Source: Nemopilema nomurai
Lineage: Eukaryota > Cnidaria > Scyphozoa > Rhizostomeae > Rhizostomatidae
Assembly: GCA_003864495.1 (NCBI GenBank)
Contig: ML133378.1
Coordinates: 1,211,009-1,275,008, forward strand
DNA: 64,000 nt
Direction of reading: 5' to 3'
Shown here piece after piece: positions 26,001-36,707 of the stretch. The first letter of the stretch is position 1; each line of letters begins with the position of its first letter. The notes beneath the pieces are model-generated. The model was not told the origin of the DNA and searched no databases. It saw only the letters and a list, made by a program, of their open reading frames with translations. A program made the position numbers and the translations under genes.

Positions 26001-26867
26001 ATATAGAGCTCAAACAGATCTGTGGCTCCCCTTTCTGTTCACCAGCTCGCCAACCTGGCAGCAAAGCAAAGGCGCATTGCTACAGCAACACTCTATACAA
26101 GATCGCGCGCAATGGATTGCAATATAGGCAGGAGTAACGGATTGATCAAGTCGAATATGTTCATCAGATGGTACTACTTGGCAATTCTAGCATTGTCCTG
26201 TACCGATCGGTAGAGAATGTTGCATAAGCTCTGCAAATATCAACTTGCATAAGGTAGACCACGTGGTTGAAGTGACGAGGAAGACAGTTTAAGTTATCTA
26301 AATTGACTGCAGCCGCAAACCGGCTATCGCGAACTGAGTTCCCATTCAACATCGCTTCCACAACCTTCCTTCAGTCTATTCAAAGAACCTTCCTGACGGC
26401 TACAAAAGAATTCAAAGCCCTATGTTAAACCTTCACTGAACTTTGTTTAGGATAGCAAAAATTTCCAATTTCTCGAAATAAGCCATAAAATTCAGCATTT
26501 GCATGGAGTTGATTCTATTATGCAGAGATAAAGAAACGAGAGCTTTCAATGAATAGTAAAACACTTCTCTCTAAATAATTAATGGCCTCAATCGAATGAA
26601 TATTTCATCACTATGTAGCACTGCAGTTTTGCAAAATTTTTGTTATCTTATAACTTATTATGCCTCCTAGCTCGAAAAATGATTTGAATTGGAAGCAATT
26701 TCGTTGTTCTATCTTCAAGATTCGCATCAAGTGGGGTGTAGCCTTGGATGAAGTTGGATGAAGTCTTTGTCTTCTGAACGCATCAATGGGAATTTCGTGT
26801 GCCCTTCACCATGGCACTTTCATGCGCACCTCATTGATTCGCACTTCCTTCCTAAAGATTGACTGTC
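23011..26867. other. Intergenic, no gene recognised
   Basis: Unique sequence with scattered short open frames. No splice-supported exon, RNA gene or clear repeat was found. Confidence 0.55.
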
Positions 26868-27029
26868 ATGGGTACTAGCACCAACCCTGAGCAGAACTTT
26901 GAAGGTCCTCCCATTTCGGAGATGCAAAAATTGGTGGAAAAACAACTGGCCGAGTTCACCAGGCTTGAGAGAGTTGAAACGAAAATAGTTAGCTGCTTTC
27001 TGCTTGACATCGCTTCATGTCTTCATTAA
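26868..27029 (+). CDS. Small open frame, coiled-coil-like, unassigned
   Basis: The ATG at 26868 opens a 53-codon frame ending at TAA 27027-27029. It begins MGTSTNPEQNFEGPP and continues with a charged amphipathic stretch (EMQKLVEKQLAEFTRLE) that could form a short helix or coiled coil. Composition is more protein-like than the neighbouring random frames. It could be the first part of a transposon gag-like protein or an isolated exon. No family is recognised and function is not assigned. Confidence 0.25.
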   Translation: MGTSTNPEQNFEGPPISEMQKLVEKQLAEFTRLERVETKIVSCFLLDIASCLH

Positions 27030-27407
27030 TCATAATCATCAAAATTTACATTGGAAGTAACAAAACATAAACGGCAGTTAGGGCAACAAAATGAAATATT
27101 TTACAATACAATTTTCATATCTACTATTTACAGTCAAACTATTGCGCGACTTTAAAAGCCTCGTAGCATATGCATAAGTTCGATGATTTAATTCTAGATT
27201 TCTGCTGGTCCGTACACTTTCATTTTTAATGCTTTCAACCTTCTACGTCTATATTCACAGTTTCAATCACATCAAAACCACCCCTTTCAAGAGACTTAGC
27301 TCCTTCTTGAAAACTAGCTTAATCCAGAACACTTCTCCATTCTACTTGCGATGTTTCTGTAGAAGACATCGTAGCATTGATCCTTAGCAATGCCAAAATT
27401 CAATTGA

Positions 27408-27418
27408 TGCGCATGCGT
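27408..27418. promoter_or_regulatory. NRF-1-like palindromic site
   Basis: TGCGCATGCGT fits the NRF-1 consensus (YGCGCAYGCGCR) except at its end. It lies ten bases past the stop codon of the Cdk5 activator gene, so it is not an obvious promoter for that gene. Confidence 0.3.
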
Positions 27419-27427
27419 TGCGGCCAT

Positions 27428-28318
27428 TTAACCTTCCTTGCGCTCAATACTGCGGCCAAAGTTTCGCAACTCGACTTGAACTTCGTTATAGTACTCAGGC
27501 TCTTTGTTGATTCGCAACATTTTTCCACTATGGTGGTTGACAATGTGCATACAACGATTCCAAAAGCCGGTCCTGTCCCCATCCGATAGGAACGGCTTCA
27601 GTGGGTAGCTAATTTCGTGTCCGTTATAGGAGTAGCACATGTACAAACAGCTCATGACAACGCCCTTGAGCTGCGCCAGCGTTTTGATGTCGCTCCGCAC
27701 CATCTCCCTCAAGAGCATGTACAGGACGAGCATGTTTGCATGGGAGAGGAAGCCGTGCTCCTGCCAACCGGAATAGACCAAGCCCCGGTCCACTCCCTTC
27801 ACCCACGATACGAACACGGATGGCTTCAAGCCTTCCACGTGACGACATCGCAAATAAACATAACATCCAACGTATTTCAGCGTCTCACTCAGACTTGATG
27901 TACCATAATTCTTATCTAGTTCTGGCTGTGATGCCGAGTGCAGTTTGAGTTTTTCCGCCGCCCCGCTCGGCCTAAGGATCTTTTCGCTCACAACTTCGTC
28001 CCTGATAATGGATGGTCGTGGTTGGGTTTGCAGTCTTGACATGCTATCGATTTTCTTGTACGATTCGGTCGTCGTCTTATTCTTTGCTTTCTTTTTAGAT
28101 TCATTTTTGCTTCTAAACCAACTAGAAGAAACTTTATCTTGAAACAGTTTATTCTCCTTTCCACTCAAATTGGGCAAGCAATCGTGAACAAAATTGAATT
28201 TTGTGAAGTTCAAATTCAGCTTCGAAGAATGTAAACTTGATTGGGTGTTGTTGTTCGTCTCCTTCAGCGCTGAATCGCTTTTGTTTAGTTTTGATGGTGT
28301 GGCCAGGATCGTCCCCAT
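27428..28318 (-). CDS. CDK5R1: Cdk5 activator, p35 family (CDK5R1/CDK5R2-like)
   Basis: The 296-residue product is a regulatory subunit that binds and activates Cdk5, chiefly in neurons, at membranes. The frame is open for another 125 codons upstream, but I choose the Met at 28318. The protein then starts MGTILATPSK, matching the MGT start and Gly2 myristoylation site of p35, and the length matches (human p35 is 307 residues). Residues 1-125 are Ser/Lys/Asn-rich with a basic cluster near 74-81. From about 140 the conserved cyclin-like fold follows, with family blocks GWQEHGF, LYMLLREM, CLYMCYSY and EISYPLKPFL. There is no intron, as in vertebrate CDK5R1 coding regions. Assignment to the family is firm; CDK5R1 versus CDK5R2 is not decided, since the split is vertebrate. 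Confidence 0.93.
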   Translation of the reverse strand: MGTILATPSKLNKSDSALKETNNNTQSSLHSSKLNLNFTKFNFVHDCLPNLSGKENKLFQDKVSSSWFRSKNESKKKAKNKTTTESYKKIDSMSRLQTQPRPSIIRDEVVSEKILRPSGAAEKLKLHSASQPELDKNYGTSSLSETLKYVGCYVYLRCRHVEGLKPSVFVSWVKGVDRGLVYSGWQEHGFLSHANMLVLYMLLREMVRSDIKTLAQLKGVVMSCLYMCYSYNGHEISYPLKPFLSDGDRTGFWNRCMHIVNHHSGKMLRINKEPEYYNEVQVELRNFGRSIERKEG

Positions 28319-28693
28319 CTTTTGGAATGTGTTAACACCGAATTCCAATGTGTGCCTTGTACTGCAGACTTTCTTTAGACAGAACAAACAGTTTTGTCCA
28401 ACTGCTAAAATTTGTGTGTACTGTTCCCTCAGCCTAACATGAAGAATGAAGCTTTTCAACGTTCTGCTACATAAATTATGGATATCTCCACTAGAGCAGA
28501 TGTTATCTTTCCTCGATCGGCATTGTTGAGGATGGTTGCCATGGCGATGCAGCTGCAACCACAGCCAGTTGATTCTGATTGGCTGAATGGTTGCCCTACG
28601 GCTCGTTATCAGATCAAACCCATTCAGCCTAGTCTGCATAACAGCACAGGTGGAAACAGGTTGCTGAAAACAACTCATTCTCCGTCCTACCAT
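28319..28693 (-). other. Open 5' extension of the Cdk5 activator frame
   Basis: The reading frame stays open back to an ATG at 28693. The extra 125 residues have no similarity that I recognise to p35 proteins, and they would bury the myristoylation site. I treat this part as 5' untranslated sequence or an upstream exon region. Confidence 0.6.
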
Positions 28694-28802
28694 TTAAAAT
28701 TTTGAAACTTCCAAACAACAGGGCATATTAAACAAAAATTTACTTACAAATTTTATGAAGTTTGCAAATGTGGCTGCGTTAATGACCTTGGCTTCGACCA
28801 GC

Positions 28803-28808
28803 TATATA
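28803..28808 (-). promoter_or_regulatory. Possible TATA box for the Cdk5 activator gene
   Basis: TATATA (read GTTATATAGC on the - strand) lies 485 bases upstream of the chosen start codon. It is a candidate only; no other promoter element was seen with it. Confidence 0.25.
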
Positions 28809-28809
28809 A

Positions 28810-30130
28810 CGCGAAAACTTTCTAGATGGTTTTAAGAGCGCGTGTCATAGCAGAATGGTTTCGAAAACCCGTTATGTTGCTTCGCACACGATGAATGGTT
28901 GCGTGAAAAAATCTAACTTAAAATCACCGACACATGAACTGCTTATTTGGCATTTTTGGAATACCTTGAAACCGGTTAAGAAGAAAAAAATCCTAAAGAA
29001 ATACAAACATCTAAGAAGAGTAAACTTGAACAAAAACTTGAACAAAGTGTCGACCTGTTTAGTTTTCATTTCATATTGAAATATCAACATTACAGAAGAG
29101 GGGATCAACAGCTGTAGAAAACATCCTTCCAGTACAATGCTAATCTCTAATAGACATGATGTCAGCAGAGTTTTGTGGAGAAAATGTTTTTCAGTGTGAC
29201 ATTGATTAAGCGCTAAATATTTAGAGGAAAAAAGCTTCTTTTACATTCATATGAACAGTTCTATTGTACAAATTTCCGTTCAACCAGCAATAAAGGCAGA
29301 ATGGCAGCACAATGCCTTATTTCCAAATTGAATATCGGCATAGGGAGGTTGTTCTTAACTGAAAAGGCTGATGGCATCTCTCTACACCAAATTTTAATTT
29401 TTAATTTGCAGCTAGAAATTCTCATTTTCTTCAAAGACTTGATGTCGTGACTCCGAGTATACAATGACATCACGTGGTCGTTAACTGTCCCTAAAATTGA
29501 TTGCTCTTTAAACCTCCTTGCATCCCAGATGCATCGGAGCATTCTTGAATAAGACCGTCTCTACTAAACTCGCAAGGTCCGACTTGACAGGATATAGTTA
29601 TTTGCTAATAAAGAAGCGTTGATTGTCGATTTTTTCCTACAAGAGCTATGAAAAGCCACGAAGTTTATTAGTAGCTTATTAGGACTAATAAAGCCACTAA
29701 TTATTCTGAAACGGTGATGGCCAGTTGCTTTGGATCGGGACTAAACAATGGATGCCTCCTTAGAACTGCTGCCGGTAAATAAGCAGGGCTGCCTGTCTCA
29801 CGCCAAGCTGCTTGACATAGACCACAATCCTTTGCAAGAAAGACAGCCCTGGTGTCGGAAGAAAATGGGGCCTTTTAGCAGCAGTTGCGAGAGCTCTCAT
29901 TCATCGCTGATGCAATTAATGTCGCTTGTATCGAATTAACTTGATGGTTGATCCCAAGTCTTTTTGCATGCATCTTTCCTTTGTAACTTCACATAATGTT
30001 CATAATTAACAGCGCTGTTTATGTTTTACAATATCAAACATCTTTTATGAACTTCAAACAGCTCGACCTTATTAGCTAGCATGCAACAGATATTACCAGC
30101 AATTCTTTCTGGAGAGTCGGGTCTGCCATT
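28810..30130. other. Intergenic, no gene recognised
   Basis: AT-rich. A small imperfect hairpin lies near 29668-29702 (TTAGTAGCTTATTAG against CTAATAAAGCCACTAA). No exon or RNA gene is seen. Confidence 0.55.
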
Positions 30131-30136
30131 GCCATT

Positions 30137-30195
30137 TAATTCATTTACAGTTTAATTCATTTACAGTTTAATTCATTTACAGTTTAATTCATTTC
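30137..30195 (+). repeat. Tandem 17-bp repeat, about 3.5 copies
   Basis: The block TTTAATTCATTTACAG recurs with period 16-17 from about 30137 to 30195. Confidence 0.85.
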
Positions 30196-30375
30196 TCTTC
30201 CTCAATCCTATCCGATGGTGGGGCTGCGATGGCCCTCCTAGTGTGGGCAGTCCTCTCTCACTCAACATGTTCTCTGCACATTGCGATGGAGCTGCGATGG
30301 CTCCCCTGTACAATCGGTAAAAGAGAGGGACAGTGCGGATAAATGGCTTGGCCTTGAGTGATGGCTTGAAAGCAT

Positions 30376-30437
30376 GACCCGATAGCTCCGCGGTAGCGCA
30401 CTTGGCGTACAAAGTGAGTTCGAGTCTCGCTCGGGTC
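30376..30437 (+). pseudogene. tRNA-derived relic or SINE head
   Basis: The ends GACCCGA and TCGGGTC pair perfectly as a 7-bp acceptor stem. A D-arm-like GCTCCGCGGTAGCGC (A box) and a T-arm of GTGAG-TTCGAGT-CTCGC with a 7-nt loop (B box) follow in the right order. Only 14 nt separate the D and T arms, so a normal anticodon arm and variable loop cannot fit; about ten bases are missing. A T5 run at about 30442 would end a pol III transcript. It is a tRNA pseudogene or the head of a SINE. Confidence 0.55.
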
Positions 30438-30442
30438 GGTTA

Positions 30443-33400
30443 TTTTTCCGCACTCTCTATGATTCTTCGTAAGAAATCCTGTTCCCTATTACACTTTCAT
30501 TTACAATTTACGCAAATGTCCCCTTGTAGACACTCGTATTCTTTCTTTTGGCAACAGTACTTTCTTATCGTTGATTAACTGTAATTCATTAAATTCCTTG
30601 TTGAGGCTGGATGATGATGTCATAAGCTCTAAAGGCTGTGCCTGTATGCTAGGCTTCGTGAAATCATCTAGATGGTATTTTCACAACAGAGACCAAAGCT
30701 ACTTGTCAACAGCTCTACTTTGACAAAGCCTGCTTGTGTAATCGCCGATTGTCTTGCATTTTTTGATGCATTATTGATCTACTTGAGCTTAGCCCAGGCC
30801 CAGATTCGTAGAAGGAGCCTACTTATCGAGCGAGCAGATGTTTGAACAGATCGAGCGTGTTCGTCACTTTCCATTGAATTGCTAAATCACCTGACTTTGT
30901 TGTTGATACGTTTGGCTACGTCACTCAGCACCTTGCTTAATCGTCACCGACGTAATCGAGTTGGCCTATTTACGCTGATAGATCAAAGTGTGTCCGAAAA
31001 ATTTATTGCAACCTCTGCTAGCAAGTTATTTTTTATTCCATTTCCACGAGCATCCCTTTTCAAACATGCAAAAAAGCAGTTTTAAGGTCCGGTCTAATTT
31101 TTCAATAATGCTTATTAGGGTTTCTCTGTTCTAATAATTTTTTATACTCAAATGAAGGTGATAAAATAGCCTGTTTGAATTGCTTTTTTCTCTCGACGTT
31201 TTCTAATTGTTGAAATGTCTACATTTTCATTTTTAATCATTATGGTCAAAACGAATCATTTTCATTTGAACATTCTTATCGTCATAATGACAATGACAAG
31301 AGCAATAACTCACCGTCTTCTTCTTTCAATGCCACTTTTGTGCTGGTTCAAGCTTTTAGCAGCCCGCGCACAGACTAGCTTTTTGTCTTTTATCAGTTTA
31401 TCAATTAAGTGAAGCACTTTGCTAGAATTTCTCATTTGTCGTGTTTCTTGTGCAGTTACTGCTAAACCATGGGCATGATATTCACAAAATCATTTCCTTA
31501 GAAATTTGTTAGCTCTGTAAAATTCCACTTTACATAAGGATGTTGCTCTAAAATTTGCTGCATCCGCAGGAAAAAGTTTCAGTTTCATAACTAACAGCGC
31601 TTGCTTTTTTAAAGCCGATGATTTGTTTTTGATCTTATTTGAAGTTGGATGGAAGTTGAAAAGTTCGTTTAAGCACTTTTCCCGTGGTTTTTGTGCATTC
31701 AGGCTGGATTCGGTTCCTGCAGCAGCAGATGTCGAAAAGCGAATTCGCCCCGGCTTCGACAGATGTTTCCTGTTTCCTCTTTCTGTGCCAAAGCCAGACT
31801 GAGAGCAGCACCTGATGGTTCTTTCTCAGCCTCATGAGACCATTATGATTGGACATAATTGGCCATTGCAATGTCTTTTCCCTAGGAATCAGCAAATTAT
31901 TATCTTATTTGTCATACTATTATCATTAAAAATTAAGTAATGCCCCGTTCTCACAGCTCAGCAAATCGAGAATATTTATAAGCACATACTCTTCTTCTAA
32001 AAACCTGCTTCAAAATAGAAATTTTTCCATCGATTTAGAATAGAAAAACCTTGTAGACTTTGATTGCAATTTAGATCACCTGGTGATATTTTTCACCACA
32101 TCATCTAGCGTTTTCATTCGACATTCTGAGCGGCTTCGTAGTTTGACTTCACAGGAAAATCAAATGAACTTTCAGTCAGCCTTCTAAATAAAGTGCGATT
32201 TATGTAACTACTAGAGAGTAAACTCTTTAGTTGTACAAGAACGCTCAAAGAATGGGCAGCGATACTTGATCTTCAGTTCACGATAAAATGCGCAGAAAAA
32301 CATTGCAGAAGCATTGCTCCATTTCGTAGATTCTTCTGCATTAGAGAAACACTTGTAGATTCATTAATAATGCATAACATTAGAGAATGGAATCCTGGGT
32401 TATGACGTCATTTTCTTGCATAACAGTTGTTAAAGGCCGGTATCCCACGCCTGTGAATCAGTGCTGATCAATCACATGGCCACATGCTGCATAGAACATG
32501 GCGCGTTACGGAGTGCCCATGTGCTACCTACACGTAATGTGATCCAAAAGTGGCAGTATTTCTGTTTCAGGGGAGTAGATCGCATAAATCCAACAAATAG
32601 ATGCCCAACATCTTCTAATGAGAGATTATAACTTGGGTATATGCTCAATTCTAGCTAAGGTAAACGGGTTAAATATCAAGTCAAAGAATTGACGTGGATG
32701 TCTGAGTTTCTAGAGCTACAAATATATTTGTAGGTCTTTGCAAACACACAAGTCGGAGAATACAGTAAAAGTCTTCGCTAAGACGGCATCCATTTCTGGT
32801 CTTTTGGTGTTATCTAGCATCAGTAGTTACCAAAGCCTGCCTTTGCACATGATGAAGAAAATTGCACTTTTCGTTTGTTCCTCAGCATTTCTGGCGAACC
32901 TAATTGGATCAAGGAAAATATGAGTGAGTGAATGGTGAGATGACAGCTTAAATTGGTCAGAGCTTACCCGACAGCGTGATTACCCGACAAAATATCATAA
33001 CATCGAATATGAAAACACTATTTTACTCTTTCGAATACTTCTGAAGTTAAACGGCATTAATTGGTAATAAAAGTTTTCTTCAAACAGTGGTCACAACTCT
33101 AATATGACGACGGCATATCCGCCATTGAGATAACTTTAAGACCGGTGCAAGGCTCTGTTTAAATATGCGCGCCAAAATGGATTTCATTGAGGGCCGATGA
33201 ATGGAGGCAAAACAAAAATTGTCAAAGAGTGAGAGCCTTTCCGTATGTCTCAAGATGAACGCAAGGTGTGAAGCCCAAAGCGACCATTTTGAAAAGGACA
33301 CAAGAATCGAAACAAACACTTTTGTTTCAAAACAATCTGAAAGCTTCTATCGGGAAATGGTTATAGAAGAAATGTCGACCTCAGAGCATTTGAAGTTTGA

Positions 33401-36400
33401 ACCGCGTATTCATAAACAACGGCCCTGGGTAGCCTTTCTTCCTGGTTTTTTGCCAAATTCAGCCATATAATTAAATCGACTATCCTGGTCCTGCAGCATC
33501 AACGCCAAAAGATTGGCCGCGAATGGTCTGGAAAAAGCTGGCGTTTCGTAGGTAGGTACTTATGCGTGAAAACTTGAAAGTTTTGACATTTCAATCCGTT
33601 TGTGTTACATTTTTTGTTGCTGAATGGACAATAAGGAAGAGAAGTGGTTTGAATAAGATGAAACCAGTTCTTCGGCAACATTTGTGGTAATTTAGTTCTC
33701 GGCCAAGTTTAGATCCTTAAATTGCCGCTAAGACTAAGAAATGATGAAATATTATTTGAATTTGTTGCATTCCATAACTTGACTAGACTGAGACATTAAC
33801 CTGATTACATTGCAAGGTGCTGTATTTGACCTTACTTTATAGTGTTACGTTAGATTTTTCACTTAATCGTTTACCAGCTCAATGGCACACTATTTTCATA
33901 AAACTATATTAACCAAAGACGTATCTACTCTTGCTACTAAGAAACGTTTGACTTTTCTAATTCGTGTAGGCTATTCCATATTTGTCTCAGAAAGGCGATC
34001 CCAAAAGTCCTCTTAGGCCACCTCAAAATAAATCACGCAGAATTGAAATGGTCACCTATAGGTATTCGCGTAGCAATTTTGGTGATAGTAACAAAAATAA
34101 CGTTGGGGAAGTAGCATAATGGCTTGTAAATGTCACGCATACCTTCTAAGGAACATATTAGCATCTCATCGGCCCAGACCTCCAGCCTAACACTCCCGTC
34201 GCAACCAGAGGAGCCAACTGCCGTTGTCAAACTGCAGTATTTTTCTTTTGTAACAGTGTACTGAATTTGAATGAATACAACGTGCAGCCCCCACCCCGCA
34301 TCCCCTGCCCCCGGCCTAATATGAATTTCATTCCGACGGCACTGTTAATGAACTTACCATCAGTCGAAGCCCTCCATGATGCCTCGGCCTCTATTCTGGT
34401 TTGAAACCCTGTGTTGAATCAACAACCAATCAAATCCACGAGAAAGTCCGGCTGATTCAATAACATGAGATATTTTTCTTAATAACACGTGGATCACTTG
34501 AAACGCCTTCATGAAAAAGGCTTCCCAGGCATAGATCCCCTACAACACTTCGTTCGGTGAGGGCTACTGGAGAATTGCACTATTTTAATCATTTTCGGTA
34601 CGTATGGAACCCTTAATTCATTTTAACTTTTAATGTGTTGTATGAGTTTGTAATGTGTTGTAATTTGCGCAACGTCCACACCAAACGTCTTGTCTGCCTA
34701 GGCCAGTTTGATCTCAATAATGGTTTCTCGTTCATTTTCAGATATAATCTTTAAGTGTAAAGCATAATTCTCACATTCATTTTTTACGGGCCAAGTTTCA
34801 TAACATTGGCATGAGCATCTTCATGGACAATTTGAACACAAATAAACCCCCTTTTAGCACAGCTTTGATATATATGGACTTTCTATCTTTACCTTATATA
34901 ATCTTTTGAAAAGAAGCCCCTCATGAGGGGTACAAGACTACTTCAGATGTTGTCATTCCATTGACCAGGCTGCACATTGAAATAGGGGCCCAAAAGGTAT
35001 CGAGGGACGTTCCTCTGTGCCACATACCGAAAAGGGCGCCGGTGCTTTTAAAAAAGTGTTTGAATTTTAAGTGTTTGAGTTCAAGTTTGTGTCTCAGAGA
35101 GAGGGACAGTTTCAGTAGAGAAGCCATGCGATGAGACTTCCACCAAGCACGGCTTATGGGTGGTAAACAATCAAGAATCTTTGCTGCTTGTTATTTAATG
35201 AAGCAGCATCAGAAAACCCATAATCTGAAAAGCCAAGCATATTACTTTCTATTTCTAAATATCTAATTCTCTAATGTGACTCATTTTGGAAGTGCCAAAA
35301 GTAAAAAAATGTTGATTGTCTCGCAGGCTATTTACTGTTTTGGCACAATTGAATCAAAGTCTAGGATTTTTCATCAAATTTAATATTTCTGTATTCTCTA
35401 TCCTTGATAATTATTGATAAAGAGGCAGATATTGAAAGAGTCCTAGAGAGTATTTTTAGGCTGACTGAATACCAAGCTAGAATACCAATATTTGATGCCC
35501 AGCTTTTTTGCAAAAGTCAATGATAATCTTTTCCTGGCCGTCCCTTGATCAACAATTCTGGACATTTTGGAAGGCAGAGTTATCAGCCGTATCAAGTGGC
35601 ATTTACGGCATAGTGTATTTTGACCAGCAGCCTGCCACCTTAACATGCTGCTAAACCAGCTTGTTTGGTTGGCTACTGGATCTAGTCACATGTCTCTTAG
35701 TCACGTTTCAAGAGTTTTTATGGTAAAAAAATAATTTCTCAAATTCAATTGATTTATATTTGTTAGATTAAAGTATAACATCAATCTATATTTGATTGTT
35801 AAAGAAACACTTATGAATTGCTAGATCTCAAGTTCAAGACATCTTATAACCAAATGCTCAAAACCTAAAGCAGTGTTTTTTAATTCTGGAAAAAATGACC
35901 TGAGATCTTGTAACATGGGATTCCTCTGCTGGACTGTCGACTTGGACTTTCCACTGAAAAGGTTAATCAGTAACTTTTTATGGTATATAGAACATTTTTA
36001 GATATTACTAGAGATAAAGGAATAATTGTTTTTGAACTGAGCAATTGAAAAATAAAAACTTTTAGAGGAAAGACTAGTAAGCAGTTCCTGCTGCCACTGC
36101 ATATTGGTGCATTACATCAGCCATTTAGTTAAGATGTATCTTGGGCCAGATTACAAGTCAAAGAACTTGGGGAGTAAGCATTAAATTTATAAACCAGTGA
36201 AGTTTTTTTCAAAAATTAATGGTTTTCCAGTACTTTGTTAAATAGTTGAAACCTTCTAGTTGTGAATATTTCTTGCAAACTCCTGAAACATTCTAACATA
36301 TCCACACATTGAAGCATTCAAGCTGGCAACTATCTGCATTTTGATTCAATGTTCCTTAACAACTGGCTGGAAATCAAAAGGATCAATAGACCTTTTGATA

Positions 36401-36680
36401 AGACCTGAACGAAAGGAGAGATAAGTAGCTATCTTTTAAGACCTGGAGCTTTTGGTTGAACTGGTTGGTACCCGGATCTGAGTTCCATCCATGTACGTCT
36501 GATATGAAGTGCTTCAGATGTTCAGAAGATTCAAGATCAGATGGCTTTAAGCTGGGGTTCAATCCTCATTTCCCCAGTCTCCTTCAAAATGCTAATTGAT
36601 GGAAACCATCATTGGAGCCTAGAGGATGCTTGTTACATAAGAGTCACATCATTTTCCTGAGTTAATCGAACTGTTGTGTC
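30443..36680. other. Intergenic, no confident gene
   Basis: A perfect 18-bp palindrome CTACAAATATATTTGTAG is at 32716-32733. An 89-codon + strand frame at 33201-33470 has a charged, Glu/Lys/Ser-rich composition but no recognised family or splice context. A CRE-like TGACGTCA is near 32403. Nothing else is supported. Confidence 0.5.
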
Positions 36681-36707
36681 TTTCAGGCTGGATCAAAAGA
36701 ACCCAAA

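Noticed and set aside
33201..33470. An 89-codon + strand frame with protein-like composition
   Set aside because: Suggestive residue mix but no family, no neighbour exon and no polyadenylation signal close by.
36597..36606. TGATGGAAAC upstream of asparagine synthetase as an ATF4 amino-acid response element
   Set aside because: It differs by an inserted base from the TGATGAAAC core known in the human gene, and one such word in AT-rich DNA is weak evidence.
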